Source: Flavobacterium nitrogenifigens
GTDB taxonomy: Bacteria; Bacteroidota; Bacteroidia; Flavobacteriales; Flavobacteriaceae
Direction: 5' to 3'
NCBI RefSeq assembly: GCF_003254565.1
Contig: NZ_QJRI01000182.1
Coordinates: 248,001-312,000, forward strand
Length of the DNA stretch: 64,000 nucleotides
This document shows, one piece after another, positions 17,356 to 25,793 of the stretch. Both the position numbers and the translations under genes were made by a program. Each line of letters starts with the position of its first letter. Within the stretch, counting starts at the first letter, position 1. The notes under the pieces are model-generated. The model was given only the letters and a program-made list of their open reading frames with translations, did not search any database and was not told where the DNA came from.

Positions 17356-17916
17356 TTAAAACTTATAATTAAAGGTTAGTCCGACATTTGGTTTAAATGT
17401 TACGTCGTCGGGATAAATTTCTGGACGCATTGAAAGCCTTTCGTTGACATTGAACTGTATTAGAGCGGCATCCACATTGGCATCGATAATATTTAAGACA
17501 TAGAAACCAACCACAAATAAAGCAGATAAATCTCTGTTTCTTTGGTAGAATTTTTGTCCTTCAATAAGACGACTGTCATCCAAATATTGATATTTGTCAT
17601 CGTTATAGCCTTCTAATCTTCGTTTGTAGGCGTCACGATAATCATGGTATTTTTTATTGTTGTCTATATAAAAATACAAACTGGTTCCGATTGCTCCGTA
17701 AACCAATGGAATTTTCCAGTATTTTTTGTTGTATGCTTGACCTAAACCTGGTAGTACAGCAGAATAGAAAGCTGCTTTTGCTGGTGTAAGCGGGTCTATT
17801 TCTTCTAATGCAGTAGTGTCTTTTACGACCAAAACCGTGTCTTTTTTTGCTTGGGCAAAAAGAGAGACGGTTCCTGTTAGAAAGAACAATAAACCAATGG
17901 GGACAATCTTATTCAC
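17356..17916 (-). CDS. DUF5683 domain protein (exported)
   Basis: 186 residues with a signal peptide (residues 1-22, ending SLFAQA). The body contains the family segment TPAKAAFYSAVLPGLGQAYN (44-63) followed by KKYWKIPLVYGAIGTSLYFY (64-83), two hydrophobic stretches, and a C-terminal half ending in LTFNYKF, an outer-membrane-like aromatic terminus. Function is unknown. It overlaps parB by one base at 17916, implying a single operon with parA and parB. Confidence 0.8.
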   Translation of the reverse strand: MNKIVPIGLLFFLTGTVSLFAQAKKDTVLVVKDTTALEEIDPLTPAKAAFYSAVLPGLGQAYNKKYWKIPLVYGAIGTSLYFYIDNNKKYHDYRDAYKRRLEGYNDDKYQYLDDSRLIEGQKFYQRNRDLSALFVVGFYVLNIIDANVDAALIQFNVNERLSMRPEIYPDDVTFKPNVGLTFNYKF

Positions 17917-18818
17917 TATCCGTTTATTAATTTTATAATTCTGTTAAAGTCAGCTTCAGAATTAAATGGAATTGTAATTTTTCCTTTTCCGTTACCAGCG
18001 ACTTTTATATCAACTTTTGAGCCAAAATAATCGTTGAAAGTGTTCTTTTGTGTTTCTCTTACCACAAATGCAGATTCAGCTTTAGGCTTTCCATCAGCTT
18101 TAGGCTGTTGGCCTTCGTGGTAGTTTTTAACTAAGGCTTCTGTCTCACGAACAGATAAATTTTGGCTAACTATTTTTTGGTAAATATCAGTTTGAACGTC
18201 TAAATCTTCAATGTTGATAATTGCTCTACCGTGTCCCATGCTGATAAAACCATCACGAATACCGGTCTGAATAATCGGATCTAATTTTAAAAGACGTAAA
18301 TAATTGGCAATTGTCGAACGTTTTTTACCTACTCTTTCACTCATTTGTTCTTGAGTTAATTGAATTTCGTCAATCAAACGCTGGTATGATAAAGCAATCT
18401 CAATTGGATCTAAGTCATGACGCTGGATGTTTTCAACCAAAGCCATAACCAATGATTCGTTGTCATTTGCAATACGGATGTAAGCGGGAACATGAGTAAG
18501 TCCTACTAATTTAGATGCACGAAGACGACGTTCTCCAGAGATTAACTGGTATTTGTTAAAATCTAATTTACGAACAGTAATAGGTTGAATTACACCAAGT
18601 TCTTTAATAGAAGTGGCTAATTCGCGTAATGATTCTTCATTAAAATTGCTTCTAGGCTGAAACGGATTTATTTCAATTGCACTTATTTCAAGTTCAATGA
18701 TATTTCCAACAACTTTATCAGCATTTTTGTCTTCTACTGATTTAATGTCGTTTTCCGGATCTTTTAATAAGGCAGATAATCCTCTTCCTAAGGCTTGTTT
18801 TTTAATTACTTTTGTCAT
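17916..18818 (-). CDS. parB: Chromosome-partitioning protein ParB
   Basis: Binds parS and uses CTP as a clamp to load the segregation complex. 300 residues. N-terminal QALGRGLSALL; ParB/Srx core INPFQPRSNF (about 51-60), LISGERRLRASKLVGL (about 90-105) and ENIQRHDLDPIE (about 127-138). A helix-turn-helix region follows (LTQEQMSERVGKKRSTIANY, about 153-172), then MGHGRAI and a C-terminal dimerisation segment. The start ATG is 5 bases from the parA stop. I saw no parS consensus in the window. Confidence 0.96.
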   Translation of the reverse strand: MTKVIKKQALGRGLSALLKDPENDIKSVEDKNADKVVGNIIELEISAIEINPFQPRSNFNEESLRELATSIKELGVIQPITVRKLDFNKYQLISGERRLRASKLVGLTHVPAYIRIANDNESLVMALVENIQRHDLDPIEIALSYQRLIDEIQLTQEQMSERVGKKRSTIANYLRLLKLDPIIQTGIRDGFISMGHGRAIINIEDLDVQTDIYQKIVSQNLSVRETEALVKNYHEGQQPKADGKPKAESAFVVRETQKNTFNDYFGSKVDIKVAGNGKGKITIPFNSEADFNRIIKLING

Positions 18819-18823
18819 AAAAA

Positions 18824-19591
18824 CTATTTACTGTTTTTCTTTATAATTTCTTGTGCTAAATGAATATAGTTTACGGCACCTTTGCTTGTAGCATCATAGT
18901 TGATGATACTTTCTCCAAAACTCGGAGCCTCACTTAATTTTACATTTCGCTGAATTACAGTGTCAAAAACCATGTCGTTAAAGTGTTTTTGAACTTCTTC
19001 TACAACCTGATTCGATAAACGTAATCTTGAATCGTACATGGTTAGCAATAAACCTTCAATGTCAAGATCTGGGTTGTGTATTTTTTGAATACTCTTAATA
19101 GTGTTCAATAATTTTCCTAACCCTTCAAGTGCAAAATATTCACACTGAATAGGAATAACTACAGAATCTGCTGCTGTTAAAGCATTCAGGGTTAACAGAC
19201 CTAGAGAAGGTGCACAGTCGATAATGATATAATCATATTCTTCTTTTGCTTCTTCCAATGCTTTTTTAAGCATGTACTCACGGTTTTCTTTGTCAACCAA
19301 TTCAATTTCGATAGCAACAAGGTCAATGTGAGCAGGGATCACGTCAACGTTTGGAGCTGTACATTTTAAAACGGCTTCTTTTGGTGTTACAGTATGCTCA
19401 AGTATTTGGTAAGTTCCGGTTTCAACTGTTTCAACGTCAATTCCTAGACCAGATGTAGCATTGGCCTGTGGATCAGCGTCGATCAACAATACTTTTTTTT
19501 CTAAAACACCTAATGAGGCAGCAAGATTTACTGATGTAGTAGTCTTTCCAACGCCTCCTTTTTGATTAGCAATAGCAATGATTTTGCCCAT
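18824..19591 (-). CDS. parA: Chromosome-partitioning ATPase ParA (Soj)
   Basis: 255-residue deviant Walker ATPase that forms the nucleoid gradient used by ParB-parS complexes. Deviant Walker A KGGVGKTTTSVNLA (10-23), switch I region LIDADPQANAT (36-46), Walker B YDYIIIDCAPSLG (about 119-131). There is no N-terminal DNA-binding extension, so this is the chromosomal Soj type. It heads the parA-parB-DUF5683-dapB-lepB run; the 221-base upstream gap to the rlpA-like gene presumably holds the promoter. Confidence 0.96.
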   Translation of the reverse strand: MGKIIAIANQKGGVGKTTTSVNLAASLGVLEKKVLLIDADPQANATSGLGIDVETVETGTYQILEHTVTPKEAVLKCTAPNVDVIPAHIDLVAIEIELVDKENREYMLKKALEEAKEEYDYIIIDCAPSLGLLTLNALTAADSVVIPIQCEYFALEGLGKLLNTIKSIQKIHNPDLDIEGLLLTMYDSRLRLSNQVVEEVQKHFNDMVFDTVIQRNVKLSEAPSFGESIINYDATSKGAVNYIHLAQEIIKKNSK

Positions 19592-19812
19592 TTATTTTCT
19601 GAATTTTGAACCGTAAAAATACAATTATTTATGGTTTCTGAAAATCTATTTTGTTAACATTTGTGAAAGTGTGTCTAATCGGGGTTTTATGGGAGTTTGA
19701 TGGAAAATAATTTTAGTTATGAATAAAATTATTAATAAGTTTTATGGATGATTTAGACGATATTCTAACTACAAAAAGACGGAAACCAAAATTTTGATTA
19801 GATAAATTGGAT

Positions 19813-20217
19813 CTATTTTAAAATTTCAATAGTAACATATACTAAGCCGCTTTTTTTATTGGATGCAATTTCCATAAAAGCCCTTTTACTGAGGTCAATT
19901 TCTCTTCCTTTTGCAAAAGGACCACGATCTGTAATTTCTACAATAACAGATTTTTTGTTCGCTTCGTTTGTTACTCTTAGTTTCGTTCCAAAAGGGAACT
20001 TTTTATGTGCTGCAGTAAAATCATTGTTGTTGAATCTTTTGCCACTCGCTGTTTTTCTTCCATTAAACTTATCATGATAATAAGAAGCGTGAGCATTTGT
20101 CTTAAATAATACGCCTTCTTTCGCTACTGAACATGAATCGATAGTAGTGTTGTTCTTTTCTTGCGCGATTATGATATTAGAAAAAACAATGGCAGTAAAC
20201 AATAGAATCTTTTTCAT
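19813..20217 (-). CDS. RlpA-like septal/cell-wall protein
   Basis: 134 residues with a signal peptide (residues 1-18, ending IIIAQ) and a double-psi beta-barrel domain: ASYYHDKFNGRKTASGKRFN (44-63), AAHKKFPFGTKLRVTN (about 69-84) and VEITDRGPFAKGREIDLS (about 93-110), ending with the usual VYVTIEIL. In Gram-negatives RlpA is a lytic transglycosylase acting on denuded glycan strands. This one lacks a lipobox and a SPOR domain, so it is a minimal periplasmic version. Confidence 0.9.
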   Translation of the reverse strand: MKKILLFTAIVFSNIIIAQEKNNTTIDSCSVAKEGVLFKTNAHASYYHDKFNGRKTASGKRFNNNDFTAAHKKFPFGTKLRVTNEANKKSVIVEITDRGPFAKGREIDLSKRAFMEIASNKKSGLVYVTIEILK

Positions 20218-20434
20218 TTTATTTCTCTCTTGCTATTTGCGGGCAAAAAAAAGCTATTAAAGAAAAACAGATATATTCAATAAGGTTTATTTATGTCATA
20301 AAAAGACAAATTTTCTTGATTTTGTAGTGTTTTTGATAAGAAAATTGAGATCAAAAACGGACGTGAAGGTTGGAGATTATTGCTATTTTGGACTTTTAAA
20401 AAAATACAATTATTACAATCTATCAAACCACAAA

Positions 20435-22618
20435 ATGAACATTATTATGAGTAAAAAAGTAATTTCATTATTTACGGCATTTGCATTTCTGCTGCTTTTA
20501 TGCAGTTTTACTTTGTCACCTTCGAATAATGAAAAAATAGAAGGAAATAAAAAAATTGAGCGCAAAATTGTTTACAACAAAAAGAAGCATACGTTTACAT
20601 TATCATGGTCAGCTTTTGGCTCTTCGGGGAATTATATAATCACTAGAGGAGGCAGTCGTTTAGCATCTGATTTTGTATCGGTAGGATCAACTTCTAAATT
20701 GACATTTATCGATAATAAACCAAATGTAGATAAATACGAGAATTATTATAAAGTAACCCGAGATGATATTACCATTATAATCTCACTCGAAAATCAGATT
20801 TTTGGTGATCATATGTATTTCTACGACAGGAAACATGAAAAAGCTGAAACAGCTCGAAATGATATCAATTCGCAATTTGGCAGTATTGGTTTAGGAGGAG
20901 CAAATGGCGAATGGACAACAAAACGTCAGGCTTATTATTTTAAACCAAATGTAAACAGACAAACTTATGATGTTGGTGGATCGGGTTCTGCATCGTCAGG
21001 AGAGGCAAATGCTATAGAATTAGGGTTTTACTCTCATATTGGAGGATTGGGAAAAGTGCCATCAGATGTTAAACTGGGAGCAATATTTACAAGGCCTCAT
21101 CTTTCGGGCGGAGCAAATGCAACTTGTACATTTTGGCGTTCTGTAGAAAATGTTGAAGTAATGCGTGATTTCTCGTGGACTGTTTCTCAATCGACCAGTG
21201 CAAGAAGATTATTGATTGAAAGTACATCAAAATATATTTCGGATATTGGAGATACAAACTTTTGGGGTAGTGGCGGTTTTATTGCAGATGCTCATTATAC
21301 ATCATCAAGACCAAATTGGGGTGGACAGCAGCAGTGGTATACAAGAAATACTGTTTTTCCTTCGGGTTCGGGAGCTATGGGAGGTTCTTATAATATGGTT
21401 TGGCAGGGATGTGTAAATCCTCCACAAGAAAATGATTCTAATTCGCCAGTTCCGACGACGCCAATTATTAGAGAAAAACCTTTTCTTTTTATTGATAATG
21501 ATGGAGAGTATAAAGTATTTGTTCCAGCATGGCAAAAGGATAGAGTAGGTGTTTCATGGTCCTCGGCTGATATGGGAAAAGGTGAAATTCAAGATTTGAT
21601 TTCAAAGTGGTACGTTGCTAAAGAAGGAGATACTGATGTTGAGATAAATGCAGCTCTGAAAGCAGGTAAAAATATATTTTTTACTCCAGGACATTATGCA
21701 TTGAATGCTCCGATTCAGGTGAACAGAAAAGATGCGATACTTTTGGGAGCAGGTATTGCTTCTGTAACGCTAGAGCCGACCGAGAAAAATATTTGGGGAT
21801 GTATTTATGCTGATGATAAAGACGGAATTATCATTGCTGGACTTTTGATGGATTCATTAAATAGTACAACGTATCAGGTTAGAATTGGTAACGAAGGGGT
21901 AAATGCAGATCATTCAAAAGATCCTATTTTATTGAGTGATATTACTTGTCGAGTTGGAGGAGTTCAATCAAAAAATATTCAGATTCAGGCTTCTATGCAG
22001 ATTAATAGCAATAATGTTGTGGGAGATCATTTCTGGTTGTGGCGTGCCGATCATGGTTCGCAGAAAGGTGGTGATGCACGCTGGAAAAGAGATAGATGTA
22101 AAAACGGACTTATTGTTGCGGGTAATGATGTTACGCTGTATGCATTGTTTGTAGAACATTATCAGGAATATGAAGTTTTATGGCTTGGTGAGCGCGGAAG
22201 AACATTTTTCTTTCAGAACGAACCGCCATACGATGCGCCAAATCAAGCGAGCTGGAGCAGCCAAGGTGGAAGAGTTGATGGTTATGCCGCATTTAAAGTG
22301 GCTAATACAGTAAAAGAGCATAACACAATAGGAATGGGATCTTATGCTGTTTTTACTGGAACTGACGGAAATGTGAATAAGAAAAATGGTTTTGAGGCGC
22401 CTAATAGTTCAAATGTAAAACTAGAAAAAATGTGTATCACACGTTTTGCAGGACCTGGAAATATTCAGAATGTTATTAATAGTATTGGTGGAAGTACGGC
22501 AACTGGTGTAAAACGCGTGACATCATATAATAATGGAGAAGGAACACAGCCTTTTGATGAAGAATTTATTTTACCTAATAAGGAATCGTATCCTGCTTAT
22601 ATAAGTATGGAAAAATAG
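20435..22618 (+). CDS. Large secreted beta-helix-like protein of the 'coagulation factor 5/8 type' group
   Basis: The frame is open from a GTG at 20327, but the ATG at 20435 (or 20447) gives a proper export signal, MSKKVISLFTAFAFLLLLCS. The mature protein has a fibronectin-III-like stretch (HTFTLSWSAFGSSGNYIITR), a middle region naming ELGFYSHIGG and FWRS, and a C-terminal half that looks like a right-handed beta-helix. That half includes AKEGDTDVEINAALKAGKNI, FFTPGHYALNAPIQV, FLWLWR-type turns with RADHGSQ, VEHYQEYEVLWLGERGRTFF and FQNEPPYDAPNQ. The pattern closely recalls secreted actinobacterial proteins labelled coagulation factor 5/8 type or adenylyl cyclase by automatic annotation. A carbohydrate-active role is plausible but unproved. 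Confidence 0.75.
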   Translation: MNIIMSKKVISLFTAFAFLLLLCSFTLSPSNNEKIEGNKKIERKIVYNKKKHTFTLSWSAFGSSGNYIITRGGSRLASDFVSVGSTSKLTFIDNKPNVDKYENYYKVTRDDITIIISLENQIFGDHMYFYDRKHEKAETARNDINSQFGSIGLGGANGEWTTKRQAYYFKPNVNRQTYDVGGSGSASSGEANAIELGFYSHIGGLGKVPSDVKLGAIFTRPHLSGGANATCTFWRSVENVEVMRDFSWTVSQSTSARRLLIESTSKYISDIGDTNFWGSGGFIADAHYTSSRPNWGGQQQWYTRNTVFPSGSGAMGGSYNMVWQGCVNPPQENDSNSPVPTTPIIREKPFLFIDNDGEYKVFVPAWQKDRVGVSWSSADMGKGEIQDLISKWYVAKEGDTDVEINAALKAGKNIFFTPGHYALNAPIQVNRKDAILLGAGIASVTLEPTEKNIWGCIYADDKDGIIIAGLLMDSLNSTTYQVRIGNEGVNADHSKDPILLSDITCRVGGVQSKNIQIQASMQINSNNVVGDHFWLWRADHGSQKGGDARWKRDRCKNGLIVAGNDVTLYALFVEHYQEYEVLWLGERGRTFFFQNEPPYDAPNQASWSSQGGRVDGYAAFKVANTVKEHNTIGMGSYAVFTGTDGNVNKKNGFEAPNSSNVKLEKMCITRFAGPGNIQNVINSIGGSTATGVKRVTSYNNGEGTQPFDEEFILPNKESYPAYISMEK

Positions 22619-22632
22619 TAAGAAAGATTTTT

Positions 22633-22745
22633 TTCGCCACGAATTCACGAATTATTTTTTTTAATCTTCGCGATTATTTATTCGAATTAATTCGAATAAT
22701 ATTAAGTAAAGTATTTAGAAAAATAATTCGTGAATTCGTGGCGAA
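22633..22745. repeat. GCCACGAATT-type inverted-repeat element, copy 3
   Basis: Perfect 27-bp arms at 22633-22659 and 22719-22745, built on TTCGCCACGAATTCACGAAT, enclose about 59 AT-rich bases with an inner TTCGAATTAATTCGAA palindrome. Same arm sequence as the hairpin at 4881-4928. It starts 15 bases after the stop of the beta-helix-like gene. Confidence 0.85.
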
Positions 22746-22820
22746 TACTATTTATTTCGTTTCTAGTGTGTTTAGGAAATAGCTGACAAAGGTGCAAAGT
22801 TTTTTATTTGAGTTTAAAGC

Positions 22821-22858
22821 AAAAAAAAGTCTTTCCAGATAAATGAAAAGACTTTTGT
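22821..22858 (-). terminator. Duplicated tRNA terminator
   Basis: Minus-strand hairpin AAAGTCTTTTCATTTATCTG… with a U run. It is identical in its stem to the terminator at 22961-23000, and the flanking GAGTTTAAAGC is duplicated too. Confidence 0.75.
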
Positions 22859-22940
22859 CGGGGTGGCAGTCCCGAAAGCTTTCGGGAGAACCTGCGGCCT
22901 TCCCGATTGGAATCGGGACGTGATAACCGTTCGCTAATAT
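22859..22940 (-). pseudogene. Degenerate tRNA-Pro copy with two inserted palindromes
   Basis: Compared on the plus strand with the intact tRNA at 23001, bases 22859-22869 (acceptor and T-arm end), 22888-22900 (GAACCTGCGGCCT) and the D-arm words around 22919-22935 (GATAACCG, CGCTA) are conserved. The T-loop bases GATTC are replaced by the 18-bp perfect palindrome TCCCGAAAGCTTTCGGGA (22870-22887). The whole 17-base anticodon arm is replaced by TCCCGATTGGAATCGGGA (22901-22918). The 5' acceptor half is lost. It cannot work as tRNA-Pro. It shares its downstream terminator with the real gene, so it arose by local duplication. Confidence 0.8.
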
Positions 22941-22960
22941 TTTTATTTTGAGTTTAAAGC

Positions 22961-23000
22961 AAAAAAAAAAGTCTTTCCAGATAAATGAAAAGACTTTTGT
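22961..23000 (-). terminator. Terminator of tRNA-Pro
   Basis: Directly 3' of the tRNA on the minus strand: stem AAGTCTTT / AAAGACTT with loop sequence around CATTTATC, then ten or more U. Confidence 0.85.
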
Positions 23001-23074
23001 CGGGGTGGCAGGATTCGAACCTGCGGCCTCCTGCTCCCAAAGCAGGCGCGATAACCGGGCTACGCTACACCCCG
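23001..23074 (-). tRNA. tRNA-Pro (anticodon TGG)
   Basis: 74 bases on the minus strand. Acceptor stem CGGGGTG pairs with CACCCCG. The anticodon arm CCTGC-TTTGGGA-GCAGG gives anticodon TGG, and the T-arm is GCAGG-TTCGAAT-CCTGC. No CCA is encoded. The D-arm AGCGTAGCCCGGTTATCGCG is normal. A TATATTTG -7 promoter lies just upstream and a terminator just downstream. Confidence 0.97.
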
Positions 23075-23084
23075 AAAGCGGATG

Positions 23085-23092
23085 CAAATATA
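23085..23092 (-). promoter_or_regulatory. Putative -7 promoter element of tRNA-Pro
   Basis: Minus strand reads TATATTTG (TAnnTTTG), 10 bases before the tRNA 5' end. Confidence 0.55.
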
Positions 23093-23250
23093 GTAATAAA
23101 TTCTATTTTTAAAAGGAAAATCTCAAAATAAATAAAACTTATTTTTTAAGTGGTTTGAGATGAATGTTTTAAATGGGATTTTATTTGCTAAAATTTGCAT
23201 CTTACGATATGAAATTACAGTTATTTAAGGTAATCTTTTAAATAGACTTC

Positions 23251-24273
23251 TTATTTTTTATACCTCGCATCAGCATCTGCGGTTAAGGTTTTTAAAAATG
23301 CCACCATATCATTGACTTCATTATCGGGTATATCTTTGTTGAGTTGTAGTTTGCCCATTATTTTTATTGATTCTTTCAGCGAAGTAACTGATCCATCATG
23401 AAAATAGGGTGCTGTTTTTTCTACATTTCGTAAACTCGGAACTTTAAATAGGAATTGATCGCCTTCTTTTTTAGAAATATCATAAAGACCTCTGTCTAAT
23501 TTTTTACTACCATTCATTTTAGAATAATCTCCATAAACCCCAAATTTCTGGAACATTTGACCGCCAAGCGCTACGCCTCCATGACAAGTAATGCATCCAT
23601 TATCAATAAATGAATTCAATCCTTTTTTTTGCTGATCATTGAGGGCAGATTCGTTTCCGTCTAAGTAATCATCAAACTTGCTTTTTGGTATTAATTTACG
23701 TTCAAAAGCTCCAATGGCATTGGCTAGATTATCAAAAGTAATAGGTTCTTTATCTTTAGGGTAGGCTTTTTTAAAAAGTGCTTGATATTCAGGAATTGAT
23801 CTTAGCTTTTTTTCTAAAAAGGCTTCGTTCGGAATGGAATGTTCTACGGGATTTAGCAAAGGCCCCTTAGCTTGTTCTTCTACATTTTTAGCTCGACCAT
23901 CCCAGAACTGCATAGCATGAAGAGAAGAGTAAATAACTGTAGGAGAATTGCGAACTCCAAGTTCTTTGGTATCTCCCTCTGAAACAGATTTGTTATCAAC
24001 GCCAAAAGTCGAAAGATTATGGCAGGAATTACAGCTTATTGTTCCATTTTTAGACAATGTTTTGTCATAAAAAAGCTTTTTTCCTAAATCAATTTTTTCT
24101 TGGGGAATGTTTTCTTCAGGAACTGTGGAAACAGATTTAAAAAAATTGGACGCTTTTGTTAATAGTTCAGATTTCTCACCAATAGGATTTTTTGAGAAAT
24201 CTTGCTCTGTAGATTCTTTTTTACAGGATATCATTATCACTAAAGCAGCAGCAATTGAGAGTGTTTTTTTCAT
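23251..24273 (-). CDS. Di-heme cytochrome c peroxidase, lipoprotein
   Basis: Reduces periplasmic hydrogen peroxide with electrons from cytochromes. The ATG at 24273 is chosen over one nine codons earlier because it gives a clean lipoprotein signal, MKKTLSIAAALVIMISC, with Cys17 as the anchor. Two c-type heme sites are visible: CNSCH (about residue 86) in an NGTISCNSCHNLSTFG context and CITCHGG (about 226). MauG/CcpA family features include KLFYDKTLSKNG, FWDGRA and APYFHDGSVTSL. 340 residues in this form. It stands alone between tRNA-Pro and trxB. Confidence 0.92.
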   Translation of the reverse strand: MKKTLSIAAALVIMISCKKESTEQDFSKNPIGEKSELLTKASNFFKSVSTVPEENIPQEKIDLGKKLFYDKTLSKNGTISCNSCHNLSTFGVDNKSVSEGDTKELGVRNSPTVIYSSLHAMQFWDGRAKNVEEQAKGPLLNPVEHSIPNEAFLEKKLRSIPEYQALFKKAYPKDKEPITFDNLANAIGAFERKLIPKSKFDDYLDGNESALNDQQKKGLNSFIDNGCITCHGGVALGGQMFQKFGVYGDYSKMNGSKKLDRGLYDISKKEGDQFLFKVPSLRNVEKTAPYFHDGSVTSLKESIKIMGKLQLNKDIPDNEVNDMVAFLKTLTADADARYKK

Positions 24274-24494
24274 TGGTAATAGATTTTTATAATTACACAA
24301 TGTAAGAAAAGTGTTATTTTTTTAAACTGATTATTATCATGTAATCAGATTTATTTTGAATTTAAAATAAATCCAATTATTATTGGAGGGCGAAAAAAAA
24401 ATGAGGTCATATCAAAGTAGGTTTTGTTCACTATTCTTTATTTGAGAATAACAAAAACTGATTAACCGAGTTCTTTTTTCCAACAATAAAAACT

Positions 24495-24502
24495 TACTTT
24501 TG
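24495..24502 (+). promoter_or_regulatory. Putative -7 promoter element of trxB
   Basis: TACTTTTG, exact TAnnTTTG, 29 bases before the ATG at 24532. Confidence 0.5.
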
Positions 24503-24531
24503 CACCATCAAATTATTAATTGAACTATACT

Positions 24532-25479
24532 ATGTCAAATACAATCGAAAAAATTAAATGCCTTATTATAGGTTCTGGCCCTGCAGGTTATACTGCGGCA
24601 ATTTATGCGGCTAGAGCTAACATGAATCCAGTGTTATATCAAGGAATGCAGCCAGGTGGTCAATTGACTACAACAAATGAGGTTGAAAATTTTCCAGGTT
24701 ATGTAGATGGAGTTACAGGACCAGAAATGATGATTCAGTTACAGGAACAAGCAAAACGTTTTGGTGCAGATATTCGTGATGGATGGGCTACAAAAGTTGA
24801 TTTTTCTGGAGATATTCATAAAGTTTGGATTAATGATACAATCGAATTGCACTGTGAAACTGTAATTATTTCTACAGGTGCTTCAGCTAAATATTTAGGA
24901 TTACCATCAGAACAGCACTATTTAAATATGGGTGGTGGAGTTTCTGCATGTGCGGTTTGCGACGGATTCTTCTACAGAAATCAAGATGTTGTGATTGTTG
25001 GTGCAGGAGATTCTGCTTGTGAAGAAGCGCATTACTTATCGAAACTTTGTAAAAAAGTTACAATGTTGGTTAGAAGCGATAAATTTAGAGCTTCTAAAAT
25101 TATGGAAGAGCGTGTTCGTAAAACTGAAAATATCGAGATTTTAATGCATCACGATACTGTTGAAGTTTTAGGAGACAATAATGTAGTACATGCCGTTAAA
25201 GCTTTAAACAAAACAACTGGCGAAACAATCGAAATTCCTGCAACTGGTTTCTTCGTGGCAATTGGACACAAACCAAACACAGATATTTTTAAAGATTACA
25301 TTACTCTTGACGAAACAGGATATATTATAAATACTCCTGGTACATCTAAAACAAATGTTGACGGTGTATTTGTTGCAGGAGATGCTGCAGATCATGTATA
25401 CCGTCAGGCAATTACGGCTGCAGGTACAGGATGTATGGCAGCATTGGATGCTGAAAGATATTTGGCTTCAAAGGAATAA
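24532..25479 (+). CDS. trxB: Thioredoxin reductase
   Basis: NADPH-dependent flavoenzyme that reduces thioredoxin in the cytoplasm. 315 residues from MSNTIEKIK (an ATG four codons upstream is possible). FAD motif GSGPAGYTAAIYAARA (about 14-29), GGQLTTTNEVENFPG (about 42-56), redox pair CAVCDG (about 139-144), NADPH motif VGAGDSACEEA (about 157-167) and GVFVAGDAADHVYRQ near the C-terminus. Single-gene unit with its own -7 motif and terminator. Confidence 0.96.
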   Translation: MSNTIEKIKCLIIGSGPAGYTAAIYAARANMNPVLYQGMQPGGQLTTTNEVENFPGYVDGVTGPEMMIQLQEQAKRFGADIRDGWATKVDFSGDIHKVWINDTIELHCETVIISTGASAKYLGLPSEQHYLNMGGGVSACAVCDGFFYRNQDVVIVGAGDSACEEAHYLSKLCKKVTMLVRSDKFRASKIMEERVRKTENIEILMHHDTVEVLGDNNVVHAVKALNKTTGETIEIPATGFFVAIGHKPNTDIFKDYITLDETGYIINTPGTSKTNVDGVFVAGDAADHVYRQAITAAGTGCMAALDAERYLASKE

Positions 25480-25570
25480 GTTAAAAGGTTGGGGTTTCAA
25501 GTTTTAGAAACGCTGAAATTTTTGTGAGTTGTCTTCAAAAAGGTTGACTCGATTTGTAATATAAAATTAA

Positions 25571-25613
25571 TTAAACCGGAATAGAATTATTTTTGTTCCG
25601 GTTTAATTTTTTT
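25571..25613 (+). terminator. Rho-independent terminator after trxB
   Basis: Stem TTAAACCGGAA / TTCCGGTTTAA (25571-25581 and 25596-25606) followed by seven T. Confidence 0.85.
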
Positions 25614-25628
25614 AAGATGTTATTTATT

Positions 25629-25793
25629 CTGTAGGAATGTCTGGTTGATAGATTTTTTAATTAGATTCACAGGTATACGTTCCTTAGGAACGTTTGATTA
25701 TGTTTACGGCATTCATTCCGTAAAAAAGGTATCCCTACAGGACACTATGTAAAGACATAATTATTTTTTCTACCGACCAGATATTCCTAACGG
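25629..25793. repeat. GTAGGAATnTCTGGT inverted-repeat element
   Basis: About 165 bases. The left end (CTGTAGGAATGTCTGGTTGA) and right end (complement CCGTTAGGAATATCTGGTCG) are about 33-base imperfect inverted repeats. Inside are ACGTTCCTTAGGAACGT (25678-25694) and TACGG/CCGTA stems and a GTATCCCTACAGGACAC stretch. No ORF. It resembles a miniature non-coding element; only one copy is in the window. Confidence 0.6.

Noticed and set aside
17916..19812. parS sites near parAB
   Set aside because: I looked for TGTTTCACGTGAAACA-like palindromes and found none; parS may lie outside the window.
23001..23074. Possible integration site at tRNA-Pro
   Set aside because: A partial tRNA copy lies beside it, as after phage integration, but there is no integrase or mobile gene and the copy shares the terminator, so local duplication is simpler.
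22752..23087. Open frame of 111 codons on the minus strand
   Set aside because: It overlaps tRNA-Pro, its terminator and the degenerate tRNA copy; the repeated peptide segments come from the duplicated terminators.
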